Counted from the stretch's first letter, positions 1 to 11,152 are shown. The stretch is 32,489 nucleotides of DNA from Promethearchaeota archaeon (GCA_019894735.1 JAGXOB010000011.1:6400-38888); one strand, 5' to 3'. Translations and numbers: made by a program. Notes: generated from the sequence alone by a model not told the origin.

Positions 1-1
1 T

Positions 2-2230
<2,229 letters not shown>

Positions 2231-2239
2231 AATAACTCT

Positions 2240-3376
2240 CTAATTTAAGTAATTTTTTATTTTTTTTGGTTTTCCACCATCGCGAGCAGATTTTGAGGCT
2301 TGAATCCCTGACATGGTGAAATTAGCAGCTACTTTAGCGTGTAGAGAGGATTTTATTCCATTTTTAATTGCTATAAACCAATCATCTAAAATACGAGCAT
2401 CTGCACCATTATAAAGTCCTTTAACTTGAGGAATTATGCTATTTAAAGCCTTTTGATCAATCTTACTAGTGCTTCCTTTTCTACGTTGGAGTTTATTAAT
2501 TTTATGACCATCAGCTAAAAATAACCTGCCAGGTTTATCAACTTGATAGCATTCATAGGTACCCGTACGCCCCACCAATTGGATTGAGATTCTAGTAGGT
2601 TCTCGAGCAAATTTATAAGCGTTAGCACATTTAGCGATAGCTTTAGTGTTTGTGCGAAATAACGCAACTTGGAAAGCTTTCGCTGGTTTACATATCGGAT
2701 CTCCTTGATACCCTCCAATATCGTTAGCAAAACTCGTAACTTCACTAAAAGGCATTGGGTTATTTAGTCCTCCTAGCGCAACTTGAGCAGGACCAATCGA
2801 GTGAGCATACATCATTGGATCAAATAATTGATACCAGGAGTCAACACGAGGTTTATCAATATCCCCGAAACCTTGGTCTCTCCATCGATAGGTCACATCA
2901 TGCAAGTATTCTGATTCAGCATAAACAGATTCCCCAATTTTTCCCGTAGATGCCAGATGCGCAGCATATAAAACTTCAGGAATGAAACAATAATTCTCTC
3001 CTAGTTGATAAATCTTACCAGATGTGTCTTCAGCGTCAATAATCCGATTAATATCTTTCTCACGAATAGCCATTGGTATCTCTGAAAAAACATGAAGATT
3101 AGATTCTAATGCAGCAACAACCTGATCCGCGTGAAACTGGGGAGGACTTGTTATTATAATTGCGTCAAGCTCATTAGTATCTAATAGCTCATCAAAACTT
3201 TCTGTTACTTTAACTCCCCCTTTTTTTTTCAGCAGTTCAGCAACTTTTGGATTTGGATCAAATCCAGCAACTAATTTTGATCTCCCTTTTAGCAATGGGT
3301 GATTATCTATTTCAGCCAGAAGACCAATTGAGTGAAGTCCAAACCCGACGATCCCAATTTTTATCACATTTTCCAT
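2240..3376 (-). CDS. Gfo/Idh/MocA-family NAD-binding protein, GH109-like subgroup
   Basis: A 378-residue protein with an N-terminal Rossmann fold (IGIVGFGLHSIG) and a C-terminal Gfo/Idh/MocA domain. The catalytic EKP motif of ordinary sugar dehydrogenases reads SEIPMA here, so the lysine is absent. The usual D-x3-H is also broken: only the histidine remains, in AHSIGPAQVALGG. Instead the protein carries ENYCF, a GKIGE...YAESEYLHD block followed by WR, and HSIGP. As I recall the families, these resemble GH109 alpha-N-acetylgalactosaminidases, which use bound NAD for a redox-assisted hydrolysis. It may therefore be a glycosidase rather than a dehydrogenase. It is divergent from the GH4 gene across 102 bp and lies beside GH2. 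The superfamily is secure; the glycosidase assignment is inference, and a non-canonical dehydrogenase is the alternative. Confidence 0.82.
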   Translation of the reverse strand: MENVIKIGIVGFGLHSIGLLAEIDNHPLLKGRSKLVAGFDPNPKVAELLKKKGGVKVTESFDELLDTNELDAIIITSPPQFHADQVVAALESNLHVFSEIPMAIREKDINRIIDAEDTSGKIYQLGENYCFIPEVLYAAHLASTGKIGESVYAESEYLHDVTYRWRDQGFGDIDKPRVDSWYQLFDPMMYAHSIGPAQVALGGLNNPMPFSEVTSFANDIGGYQGDPICKPAKAFQVALFRTNTKAIAKCANAYKFAREPTRISIQLVGRTGTYECYQVDKPGRLFLADGHKINKLQRRKGSTSKIDQKALNSIIPQVKGLYNGADARILDDWFIAIKNGIKSSLHAKVAANFTMSGIQASKSARDGGKPKKIKNYLN

Positions 3377-3478
3377 AGTGTTAGTTAATTCATGAAATTA
3401 TTAATAGTTAAGGATAACTGACAAAGATGTAAACGCTACAACCAGTGAGTTTAATTTTTTTAAGAGATTTTACAATAT

Positions 3479-4804
3479 ATGGATAAAAAAATTGTGTTAA
3501 TCGGCGCTGGGAGTGCCGCCTTTGGGCCACCAACATTTATTGATTTAAATTTGAGTGAAATATTAGCTGGTTCTACTATTGTACTCGTCGACATAGATAC
3601 TGAAAAGTTACACATGATGTATGAAGTATTATCAGAAGATAATATAAAATTAGGTAATAAATTTAATATCGAAAGTACACCAGACAGAGAAAAAGCCCTA
3701 AAAGGAGCAGACTTTGTTATAAATTCAACTGAACATGGAGATAGATTTGAACTTCGTTGGCAAGATAACACAATACCTAGGAAACACGGCTCAACAGAAA
3801 GAATGGCCGAAAATGGAGGGCCGGGAGGATTTTTCCATAGCGCTCGCCAGATACCTGAGATTATTAAAATTGCTAAAGATGTTGAGAGGATATGCCCGGA
3901 TGCATTTTTTATTAATTATAGTAATCCTATGTCCCGGATTTGCTTAGCTTTAAAAAGAGCAGTGCCTAACCTTAAAATGTTTGGACTTTGTCATCAAATC
4001 GGACTTCTAACACCTCCTCATTTATCAAGGATATTAGATAAAAAAAGGAATGATTTTCAAATAATTACTGGAGGTCTTAACCACTTCGCGTTTTTGATGG
4101 GATTAAAAGATTTAAATAGTGGAGATGATTTACTACCCATTTTCAATGCAAACTGTCAACATTACTTTCAGGACAAGTGGGATCGATTCCATTATGCAGA
4201 TTTAACATTCGAGGTTTACAAAAGATTTGGTTGGTTCCCGTATGTAGGTGATAACCACATATGCGAATATTTACAATTTGGGTCTCATTACACAACAGCT
4301 GAAGACTTAACAGAATGGATAACTAGAATGGAACAAGCTAATAAAGGGGGGAACGCAAAATTAAAAAGATACTATAAACGATTAAAAGACGGTAAATATC
4401 CTAAAAAGGGGATGCTTATGGGAGGGCATTCTGGTGAGAGAGCTATTCCGATTATCGAAGCAATTGTCAATGATAGTTATTCGTATGAAATAGCAGTAAA
4501 TATACCTAATGATGGGATTATTGAAAATCTTCCTCAAGATTTAGTTATTGAATGCTCTGGAACTGTTAATAAAGAAGGTATTCAAGGAGTTAAATTAGGC
4601 GAAATCCCTAAAAGTATCGCAGCATTATTACGTATAGAAGCCTCTATTCAAGATTTATGCGTTGAAGCTATATTTCAGGAATCAAAACAACTAGCTATTG
4701 ACTGTATAGCAATGGATGTGAATTGTGGCAGCTTCGATATGGCTGAATCCATATTTGATGAGATGATGGAACTACAAAGGAAGTATTTACCTAATTTTTT
4801 ATAA
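3479..4804 (+). CDS. GH4 family NAD/Mn-dependent glycosidase (alpha-galactosidase/glucuronidase type)
   Basis: A 441-residue family 4 glycoside hydrolase. These enzymes use NAD+ and a divalent metal to oxidise C3 of the sugar, eliminate the aglycone and reduce the product again. The dinucleotide site is LIGAGSAAFG at the N terminus. NGGPGGFFHSARQIPEI (about residues 115-131), NYSNPMSRI and GLCHQI (about 168-173) supply the conserved Asn, Cys and His of the metal site. GGLNHFAFL (about residue 200) is also typical. The CHQ form of the metal motif points to the alpha-glucosidase/galactosidase/uronidase branch rather than the phospho-beta-glucosidase branch (which has CN at this place). No phosphotransferase system is present here, so a non-phosphorylated substrate is likely. 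Next to a rhamnosidase, a galacturonidase or glucuronidase role is attractive but unproven. Confidence 0.9.
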   Translation: MDKKIVLIGAGSAAFGPPTFIDLNLSEILAGSTIVLVDIDTEKLHMMYEVLSEDNIKLGNKFNIESTPDREKALKGADFVINSTEHGDRFELRWQDNTIPRKHGSTERMAENGGPGGFFHSARQIPEIIKIAKDVERICPDAFFINYSNPMSRICLALKRAVPNLKMFGLCHQIGLLTPPHLSRILDKKRNDFQIITGGLNHFAFLMGLKDLNSGDDLLPIFNANCQHYFQDKWDRFHYADLTFEVYKRFGWFPYVGDNHICEYLQFGSHYTTAEDLTEWITRMEQANKGGNAKLKRYYKRLKDGKYPKKGMLMGGHSGERAIPIIEAIVNDSYSYEIAVNIPNDGIIENLPQDLVIECSGTVNKEGIQGVKLGEIPKSIAALLRIEASIQDLCVEAIFQESKQLAIDCIAMDVNCGSFDMAESIFDEMMELQRKYLPNFL

Positions 4805-4822
4805 ATGATTGAATCGATTCAC

Positions 4823-4830
4823 TTTTTTTT
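4823..4830 (+). terminator. T-run terminator after the GH4 gene
   Basis: Eight consecutive T residues lie 19 bp after the GH4 stop codon. Archaeal RNA polymerase terminates at T-runs without needing a hairpin, and I see no hairpin here. Confidence 0.35.
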
Positions 4831-4850
4831 ATAACTTTAAAATATCGTTT

Positions 4851-5012
4851 TCATTTCTGTTTTCTTCCTGTTGCGATTAAAATTATTCCTAGTATTAAGA
4901 GAACTATTCCAACTGGAAGACTTATTACAAACTCTACTACACCAGATAATAAAAAGCTTATCGCTGCTATAACACATAGTGCAATTCCTATAATAAATTT
5001 TACATTATCCAC
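4851..5012 (-). CDS. Small two-helix membrane protein, 53 aa
   Basis: This small reading frame begins at a GTG and ends at TGA. It encodes a charged N terminus (MDNVKF), a hydrophobic helix (about residues 6-28), a short SGVVEF turn, a second helix (about 30-47) and a basic tail ending TGRKQK. The alternation of hydrophobic and glycine residues and the positive C-terminal end are what a real two-span protein looks like, not random AT-rich translation. An in-frame TAA at 5031-5033 closes the frame upstream and there is no ATG between, so GTG (or a remnant of a longer gene) is the only ordinary start. It sits alone on the minus strand between GH4 and the rhamnulokinase gene. The function is unknown. 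Confidence 0.55.
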   Translation of the reverse strand: MDNVKFIIGIALCVIAAISFLLSGVVEFVISLPVGIVLLILGIILIATGRKQK

Positions 5013-5275
5013 TTTTGGATTGTCAACTTCTTAATATTTTTTTTTCCTATTTTGATTTAATTTATTAAGATTTTATTATTTCACAGTATTTTTAGATATT
5101 ATTACTAACAGATTTTTTATTCAGTCTACCCATTTTAATCGTATAACTATAGAATAGTTATATTTCATTTTTAGAAGTGAGAAAAAATAAAATTAATATT
5201 TTTGATTATTAATTAGAATCGATTACCACATTTTTAAATAATTTTTATATTAAGCCATCTTTAAAGTTATTTAAG
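5013..5275. other. Intergenic stretch before rhaB
   Basis: Apart from the small minus-strand gene, the 4805-5275 gap is very AT-rich. This part holds long A/T runs (for example around 5033-5045 and 5176-5190) that could serve as the promoter of the small gene, plus the candidate rhaB promoter. I found no other coding frame, RNA gene or clear operator. Confidence 0.5.
5244..5251 (+). promoter_or_regulatory. Candidate TATA box for rhaB
   Basis: TTTATATT lies 37-44 bp before the proposed TTG start at 5288. This would place transcription start near 5270 and leave a leader just long enough for the Shine-Dalgarno sequence. A second candidate, TTTTTAAATA, lies at 5231-5240. Confidence 0.35.
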
Positions 5276-5279
5276 GTGG
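5273..5279 (+). promoter_or_regulatory. Shine-Dalgarno sequence deciding the rhaB start
   Basis: AAGGTGG is complementary to the ACCUCC end of archaeal 16S rRNA and lies 8 bp before TTG at 5288. The GTG at 5276, which would otherwise be taken as the start, is part of this sequence. Confidence 0.45.
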
Positions 5280-5287
5280 ATTACATT

Positions 5288-6775
5288 TTGAAACGATTTT
5301 TAGCCTTTGATATTGGTGCCAGTTCTGGAAGAGTTATAGTTGGGATTTTAGATGAAGAAAATCTCGTTTTAGATGAAATTTATCGGTTTTCTAATTGTGG
5401 AGTTCGGAAAAATGGCTCGATTTTATGGAATATTTTAGAAATTTATTCAGAATTATTAAACGGACTTAGACAGTATGTAAAAAAATATGGAAGTAGGATT
5501 GATGGCATAGGTATAGATACATGGGGTGTGGATTTTGTTTTATTAGATAAAAACAATGAACTTGTTGGACCAAGTCACCACTATAGGGATTCAAGAACAA
5601 AAGGAATGCTTAATCATATGTTTAAGAAAGTTTCAAAAGATGAGATTTTCAATCATACGGGCATACAGTTTATGGAGTTTAATAGCTCTACTCAATTGTA
5701 TTCTCTTATACATTACAATTCTCCTCAATTAAATATATCAGAGACGTTTCTAATGATACCTGATTATTTAAATTATTTATTGTGCGAGAAGAAATGCTCA
5801 GAATACTCCATTGCCACTACGTCTCAATTATTAAATCCAAATACGCTAAATTGGTCTAAAGAATTAATTGAAAAGTTAGGATTTAATCGTTCTTTATTCC
5901 AAGAAATAATTCCTTCAGGAACGATCTTAGGTAAACTAAGAAAAGAGATTGCTAATGATGTAGGTATGAATGAACTTTCAAATATTATCGCACCAGCTTG
6001 TCATGACACGGGGTCTGCAATAGCGGCTGTTCCTGTTGATATGAGGGAATTTAAGAGAGGAGAATGGGCATATCTTAGTTCTGGGACATGGAGCCTTTTA
6101 GGAGTCGAATTAAATAAACCTATAATAAATAAAACAGCGCTTAAGTTCAACTTTACGAATGAGGGTGGAGTAGATAATACAATTAGATTTCTAAAAAATG
6201 TAACTGGATTATGGATTCTTCAAGAATGTAAAAAAGAATGGGAGAACCAAGGTTTAGATTATACTTGGGAAAAAATTGTATCAGACGCTATGGAAGCTAA
6301 ACCATTTCAATGTTTTATAAATCCTGACGATCCTCTTTTCCATAATCCTCCTGAAATGCTCAATACTATTACAAAATATTGTGAAAAAAGTAATCAGATT
6401 CCTCCTAAAACTGTAGGTGATATTTCAAGAACAAATTTTGAGGGTTTAGCTTTTAGATATAGGCAAATTCTTGAATCCTTAGAAAGCATCATTGAAAAGA
6501 AAGTAGAAATCTTGTTTATAATTGGTGGCGGATCTTCCAATCAACTACTAAATCAATTTACGGCAAATTCTCTTGATATTCCAATTAAAGCGGGTCCAGT
6601 TGAGGCTACTTCTATTGGTAACATTTTGATACAAGCAAAAGCAGTGGGACTAGTAAACAACCTTGAAGAACTCAGAAAATGTGTTATAAAATCTTTTCCC
6701 ACTTCAGATTATTATCCTGAAGACGTTAGAAATTGGAAGAATGCATATAAAAAATATTTAAAATTTTCTAGTTAG
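5288..6775 (+). CDS. rhaB: L-rhamnulokinase (FGGY family)
   Basis: Phosphorylates L-rhamnulose to L-rhamnulose 1-phosphate with ATP, the second step of phosphorylative rhamnose catabolism. It is an FGGY kinase of 495 residues, near the usual RhaB length of about 480-490. Typical RhaB features are FLAFDIGASSGRV at the N-terminal phosphate loop, GIDTWGVDFVLLD with the catalytic-type aspartate, HYRDSRTKGM, ACHDTGSA, YLSSGTWSLLGVE, the NEGGV...LKNVTGLWILQEC block that separates rhamnulokinases from glycerol and xylulose kinases, and GGGSSNQLLNQ in the C-terminal ATP site. I prefer TTG at 5288 because it gives MKRFLAFDIG and has a good Shine-Dalgarno sequence; GTG at 5276 is the alternative. It stands alone on the plus strand, convergent with the transporter gene. 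Confidence 0.95.
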   Translation: MKRFLAFDIGASSGRVIVGILDEENLVLDEIYRFSNCGVRKNGSILWNILEIYSELLNGLRQYVKKYGSRIDGIGIDTWGVDFVLLDKNNELVGPSHHYRDSRTKGMLNHMFKKVSKDEIFNHTGIQFMEFNSSTQLYSLIHYNSPQLNISETFLMIPDYLNYLLCEKKCSEYSIATTSQLLNPNTLNWSKELIEKLGFNRSLFQEIIPSGTILGKLRKEIANDVGMNELSNIIAPACHDTGSAIAAVPVDMREFKRGEWAYLSSGTWSLLGVELNKPIINKTALKFNFTNEGGVDNTIRFLKNVTGLWILQECKKEWENQGLDYTWEKIVSDAMEAKPFQCFINPDDPLFHNPPEMLNTITKYCEKSNQIPPKTVGDISRTNFEGLAFRYRQILESLESIIEKKVEILFIIGGGSSNQLLNQFTANSLDIPIKAGPVEATSIGNILIQAKAVGLVNNLEELRKCVIKSFPTSDYYPEDVRNWKNAYKKYLKFSS

Positions 6776-6824
6776 ATATATTCAAATGAACTAGGTTTCA
6801 GAATTATTTCTATAATTTAGAATT

Positions 6825-6831
6825 AAAAAAA
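6825..6831 (-). terminator. T-run terminator after the transporter gene
   Basis: Seven A residues on the plus strand are a T-run on the minus strand, 19 bp after the transporter stop codon, in the short gap between the convergent rhaB and transporter genes. Confidence 0.35.
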
Positions 6832-6850
6832 GAGATAAGATAAAATTAAT

Positions 6851-8215
6851 TTATTCAATTCTTCCTCGTTTTTCCATATGAAGTGCTTCGAGTTTTTCTC
6901 TCATATCATCTAGTTTCTCCCCATGGATCGGATAAAAGTACATAAAAATTAGACCTATAGTACTTGCTATTGCGGGAATCAAGAACATTAATATTTTAAT
7001 ACCGAATAATGCAGAATCCGATTGTGGTACAGGAGAATTTTGTATGTATCCAAAAACTCCAAGGATAAATGTCGCAACAATCGGACCAATACTTTGAGAA
7101 GGTTTGTGAATTAAAGCGTCCATACCTATGAACATGCCCTCTCTTCTTGATCCGTTTCTCAGCTCATCCTCATCTATAGAAAGGTACAAAATTGGTGTAT
7201 TAAATACAGTATACCCTCCCAGAAATGTTCTAATTGCTAAGCCAATCACAACTATTATAGGAACATCTACAAAGACTACGATCGCAAATAAGATGAAAGA
7301 AAATATGGCTTTCAAGACTCCAAACCTTAGTAATATCTTCCGCATCCCCCATTTTGGTCTTAATTTCATGCAAAAAATGTTAGAACCGTATCCAATAAAG
7401 AAAAAGATCGCAAAATAGAATAATAGCCCACCTTCACCTAAAACCAATAAATATACAAAAAGATAACTTAACCCAATCGAACCTACAAAGGCATCGCAGA
7501 AAATATAACCCATATAAGTTAAAAACGACTTCAACCTTAGAGTTTCTTTTACTGCTTTAATTAATGGAAGACCCTCGTCTTTTTGAAATTCAGGTTTTTC
7601 TTCGCATAAATGGGCAGTGACGATCAATAATATTGTAGAGAAAATAGCAACAATAAGCATTAAGAATATAAATTCCGAAGAAGTTGGATCCATAGCCCCT
7701 ACAATTATGAACATTGGAATTACAAAGATAGCACCAACTATAGTGGCAAGTAAATTTGCTTTATTCCTTTCGTCCAAATCAGATGTCATTTCGGGCATTA
7801 ATGCCATCCATACCAGAACTACCAAGGTAAAAAAAGTATCAAACAAGCAAATGCTTATTATAAAATGAATAAATATTATTATTTGGTTATCGAAACTCCA
7901 AGGAAACCAGACGATCATAAATGTTAGTGCCCAAATGGGAGCTCCATATTTAATGTAAATAGTCCTTCTGCTTCCCCATTTCTTTGGATTAGTTCGATCA
8001 GACATTTGACCAAGCAGGGGATCATTTATTGCATTAATCACCAAGTAAATTACTTGTCCAATGACAAAAAGGGTAGGATCTAATTGTAATTTGTCAAAAA
8101 AGAGTTCAATATATTTTAATCCAAATATAAATACTAGTAGTCCATTTGGAATGGCACCTAAAGCATAGCCCCATAGATTTCTCGAACTGAGTTGTTTTTT
8201 ATTTTGATTTTCCAT
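6851..8215 (-). CDS. GPH-family (MFS) sugar:cation symporter
   Basis: A 454-residue integral membrane protein with about twelve predicted helices. It imports a sugar or glycoside together with a cation. The signature loop between helices 2 and 3 reads AINDPLLGQMSDRT followed by KKWGSRRTIYIKYGAP, which is characteristic of the glycoside-pentoside-hexuronide family (MelB/YicJ type, MFS_2). Its C terminus is a charged cytoplasmic tail. It lies downstream of GH78 on the same strand (148 bp gap), so it probably carries a rhamnoside or rhamnose; the substrate is inferred only from this position. A TATA-like sequence in the gap suggests it also has its own promoter. It is the only obvious sugar importer in the window; no ABC transporter genes are present. 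Confidence 0.9.
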   Translation of the reverse strand: MENQNKKQLSSRNLWGYALGAIPNGLLVFIFGLKYIELFFDKLQLDPTLFVIGQVIYLVINAINDPLLGQMSDRTNPKKWGSRRTIYIKYGAPIWALTFMIVWFPWSFDNQIIIFIHFIISICLFDTFFTLVVLVWMALMPEMTSDLDERNKANLLATIVGAIFVIPMFIIVGAMDPTSSEFIFLMLIVAIFSTILLIVTAHLCEEKPEFQKDEGLPLIKAVKETLRLKSFLTYMGYIFCDAFVGSIGLSYLFVYLLVLGEGGLLFYFAIFFFIGYGSNIFCMKLRPKWGMRKILLRFGVLKAIFSFILFAIVVFVDVPIIVVIGLAIRTFLGGYTVFNTPILYLSIDEDELRNGSRREGMFIGMDALIHKPSQSIGPIVATFILGVFGYIQNSPVPQSDSALFGIKILMFLIPAIASTIGLIFMYFYPIHGEKLDDMREKLEALHMEKRGRIE

Positions 8216-8270
8216 AAAAAATCATCATTTATTCTAAAATTTAATATGAATGCAAATAGATCGATTAATG

Positions 8271-8278
8271 TATATATA
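8271..8278 (-). promoter_or_regulatory. Candidate TATA box for the GPH transporter
   Basis: TATATATA lies 56-63 bp upstream of the transporter ATG in the 148 bp gap after GH78. This spacing would give a leader of about 30 bases. Confidence 0.35.
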
Positions 8279-8363
8279 GTTTTTTATCAATATTTTAAAT
8301 CCTTTATAATAGAGCTATAGACACAAAAATAAAATCCAAGTAAAAATATTTGAAGAAAAAGGT

Positions 8364-11051
8364 TTATTCTATTTCAAAGTTGTAGAACCCAGATCCAAGG
8401 GTATAAACTAAATAATTTTCTTTCTGGATTATTGAATTCGTATCTTCGGTTATAATTTTGCTTTCCTTCCAAATAACTTTACTATTTTCTCTGATTTCTA
8501 TTGTTGAATCATCGATTGGTATCCAAGTTTCAGCTTTCATTCCTACGGGGATAGTTATAGATATTTTTAAAAAATTGCCAAATTTCTCCCAGGAACAAGA
8601 CAGAGTTCCTTTACATGTATTTAATGTTGATCTAGCATACTCCATATCATCAGGGAGAAAAGGTTTTATACTTACTGTATCCCAGCCTGGAGACTCACAT
8701 CTAATTCCTGTTAAAGTTTTGTAAAACCAAGTGTCAACTGAACCAAGCATGATATGGTTATGTGAATTCATTCCACCTCCTTCTAGTTTTTCCCAGCGCT
8801 CCCATAGTGTGGTAGCTCCCTCCTTAATCATATATCCATAACTTGGAAAACTTTCTTGAGTTATCATCTTGTATGCTATTTCCGGATAGCCATTATCAGA
8901 TAACACATCAAAAATATATCTTGTTCCCACAATTCCAGTATCAATATGATAATCAAAATCTTCTTTAATAGCGTCAGTCAAAATTGAGAGTACTTTCTTT
9001 TTCTTTTTATCAGGAACTATATTTAAATAGAGAGGTAAAACATTCGAAGTTTGACTTATAGATCTATCTACCGGAGAGAGAGTTGTTGTTTCATAAGAAA
9101 CATTAAGGAATTTTTTATTGAATGCTGTTTTTATTTCCTCAGATTTATTTTTAAAAAATTCATGATCGTCTTTTTTCCCAAGAATTTCTGCAATTTTTGA
9201 GAAGTAAAGGGTGTCATGGTAAAAATACCAAGAAGATGTCAACTCTACCGAAGTTTTTCTTGAAACGATAGAACAAGGAGGACACCAATCACCAAATTTT
9301 CCCATTAAAAATAAGTTATCTTCTGATTTTGAAATAAGAAATTTTACGTAATTTTTCATTCCCTCATAATTTTCTTCAAGAGCACGAAGATCATTATAAT
9401 ACCAATATAGATACCATGCAATTGTTATGTAGGCGCTCCCCCATGCAGGATCAGCAGGATATAATGACCAGTATGGTGGAACAACATCGGAAAGACTTCC
9501 ATCTTCTTTTTGACATTCTTTAATATCTCTCAAATATTTAAGGAAAAAGCGAGCCATATCAAAGTTTAAAATAGCTTCTTCTGCTGCGAGTTGAGCGTCA
9601 CCCATCCATCCATGGCGTTCATCTCTTTGAGGACAATCAGTAGGAATACTCATTAAATTACTTAATTGACCCCATATGATATTAGCATGAATCTGATTAA
9701 TTAGAGAGTTAGAACAGTAAAAATCTCCAGTTTTTGGAACATTCGAATGAAAAAATAAACCCGCAAAATTACTTTTGGTTGGCACTCCCGGATAACCTGT
9801 GATCTCGACATATCGAAATCCGTGATATGTGAAGTGTGGAACAAAACATTCCTCTCCCTCTCCTTTAAGAATATATATATCGGTTGCAGGCGCATTTCCA
9901 TTTGTAGCGGTATTGAGAGTGCCATCTTTTGACAATATTTCAGAAAATCTTAACTTTACTTCTGAACTACGAGGACCACGTACTTTCATTTTTACAAATC
10001 CTGTAAAGTTCTGTTTAAAATCAATGACATACATTCCTGGTTCAGGACTATAAATCTCTTGAGGTTCTATAATCTTAGTAATTTGGATAGGATTCATCAT
10101 CTGTGATGATAAATTGTAACCATCAACCCTAACTGCCTTTTTCCACTCAGCATCATCAAAACCAGTCTTATCCCATCCCGGCATCTCGATTCTGGCGTCA
10201 TAGATTTCACCAAAATACATCCCATTTTCTCTGATAGGTCCAATAGATATTTTCCATGAATCATCTGTGCACATTATCTCCTCACTATCATCACTGTAAT
10301 GAATGTTTACTTGCAGTATTAGTTTGGGAAAATCATAACCAAATAATTCAACACATCGACCATTTCCTAAGATCACACCTATAGCATTCTCTTTTTGCAT
10401 AAATGCTGATACATCATATGTAGAATATAAAGCCAATTTGTTGTAATCTGTTTGTGCTGGTTCAAGTACCCGATCTCCAACTTTTTTTCCATTTATGTAT
10501 AGTTCATAATAACCTAATCCACAAACATAAACCTTCGCAGATTTAATTGATTTTGGAGCTAAATATTCCTTTCTTAAGTATAATGCGTGTACTTCTTTAA
10601 TTCGTCCTGCTAAATTTCTTCCTCCGGATTTATATTGTAATTTCTTTCTATTTTGCTTATCGATGAATTCCCCTTTACTAATCCATTGAGCTTTCCAATC
10701 AGATTCTTCAAATAAAGCAGTCCCAAATTGGTGAATAGCACTATATTCACTCTCCTTGTTATTATTATCCCACCACTTTACTCGCCAGTAATATTTATTA
10801 TCACTTTCTAGAGCCCTCCCGTTATAAGATACATTAACACTTAAATCCAATTCTACTTTTCCACTGTCCCAGACATCTCCATTTTTGTCTTCTGAGAGAA
10901 TTTTATCAGAAGATACAATTATTTGATAAGCAGTTTGTCTTTTATTTTTTAGTTCGTCAGCTAATTTCCAAGAAAATCTCGGTTTTTTTACATCAATGCA
11001 AATTGGATTAACGAGATATTCACATTTCAAATCAAAAGGAGGTTTTATCAT
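8364..11051 (-). CDS. GH78 alpha-L-rhamnosidase
   Basis: Removes terminal alpha-L-rhamnose by an inverting mechanism. The 895-residue protein shows the usual order: an N-terminal fibronectin-like region (LKCEYLVNPICIDVKKPRFS, YYWRVKWWD), the lectin-like rhamnosidase N domain (LYLRKEYLAP, YELYINGKKVGDRVLEP), a beta domain (QNFTGFVKMKVRGP), the (alpha/alpha)6 catalytic barrel and a C-terminal beta-sandwich. PTDCPQRDERHGWMGDAQ (about residues 465-482) holds the acid and substrate-binding Asp/Arg/Glu cluster. GATTLWERWEKLEGGG (about 745) holds the catalytic base glutamate. There is no signal peptide, so it acts in the cytoplasm on imported rhamnosides. ATG at 11051 is preferred over GTG at 11063 because that GTG belongs to a GTGAT Shine-Dalgarno sequence. 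It is divergent from rhaA and followed by the transporter gene. Confidence 0.95.
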   Translation of the reverse strand: MIKPPFDLKCEYLVNPICIDVKKPRFSWKLADELKNKRQTAYQIIVSSDKILSEDKNGDVWDSGKVELDLSVNVSYNGRALESDNKYYWRVKWWDNNNKESEYSAIHQFGTALFEESDWKAQWISKGEFIDKQNRKKLQYKSGGRNLAGRIKEVHALYLRKEYLAPKSIKSAKVYVCGLGYYELYINGKKVGDRVLEPAQTDYNKLALYSTYDVSAFMQKENAIGVILGNGRCVELFGYDFPKLILQVNIHYSDDSEEIMCTDDSWKISIGPIRENGMYFGEIYDARIEMPGWDKTGFDDAEWKKAVRVDGYNLSSQMMNPIQITKIIEPQEIYSPEPGMYVIDFKQNFTGFVKMKVRGPRSSEVKLRFSEILSKDGTLNTATNGNAPATDIYILKGEGEECFVPHFTYHGFRYVEITGYPGVPTKSNFAGLFFHSNVPKTGDFYCSNSLINQIHANIIWGQLSNLMSIPTDCPQRDERHGWMGDAQLAAEEAILNFDMARFFLKYLRDIKECQKEDGSLSDVVPPYWSLYPADPAWGSAYITIAWYLYWYYNDLRALEENYEGMKNYVKFLISKSEDNLFLMGKFGDWCPPCSIVSRKTSVELTSSWYFYHDTLYFSKIAEILGKKDDHEFFKNKSEEIKTAFNKKFLNVSYETTTLSPVDRSISQTSNVLPLYLNIVPDKKKKKVLSILTDAIKEDFDYHIDTGIVGTRYIFDVLSDNGYPEIAYKMITQESFPSYGYMIKEGATTLWERWEKLEGGGMNSHNHIMLGSVDTWFYKTLTGIRCESPGWDTVSIKPFLPDDMEYARSTLNTCKGTLSCSWEKFGNFLKISITIPVGMKAETWIPIDDSTIEIRENSKVIWKESKIITEDTNSIIQKENYLVYTLGSGFYNFEIE

Positions 11052-11152
11052 AGATATTATCACTTTAGGATTGTTAATAGTAAATATATATCATCATAAC
11101 AGTTTATAAATTATAAATTTTTATTAGTAGTTAAAATTCTAATAATTAAAGT
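11052..11152. promoter_or_regulatory. Divergent promoter region of GH78 and rhaA
   Basis: About 100 bp separate the two start codons. TTTATAAA at 11103-11110 is its own reverse complement, so it could act as a TATA box in both directions: about 50 bp before the GH78 ATG and about 45 bp before the rhaA start. An overlapping AT-rich box, TTATAAAT (11111-11118), and AATATATAT near 11083-11091 are alternatives. I see no clear inverted-repeat operator. Confidence 0.35.
11059..11063 (-). promoter_or_regulatory. Shine-Dalgarno sequence of GH78
   Basis: GTGAT on the minus strand, 7 bp before ATG at 11051, matches the complement of the archaeal 16S 3' end (AUCACCUCC). It argues that the in-frame GTG here is not the start codon. 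Confidence 0.4.

Noticed and set aside
5217..8269. ATCGATTA upstream of both rhaB and the transporter as a shared operator
   Set aside because: The motif is short, AT-rich and common in this DNA (similar copies near 4812 and 28936), and it is absent from the rhaA/GH78 promoter.
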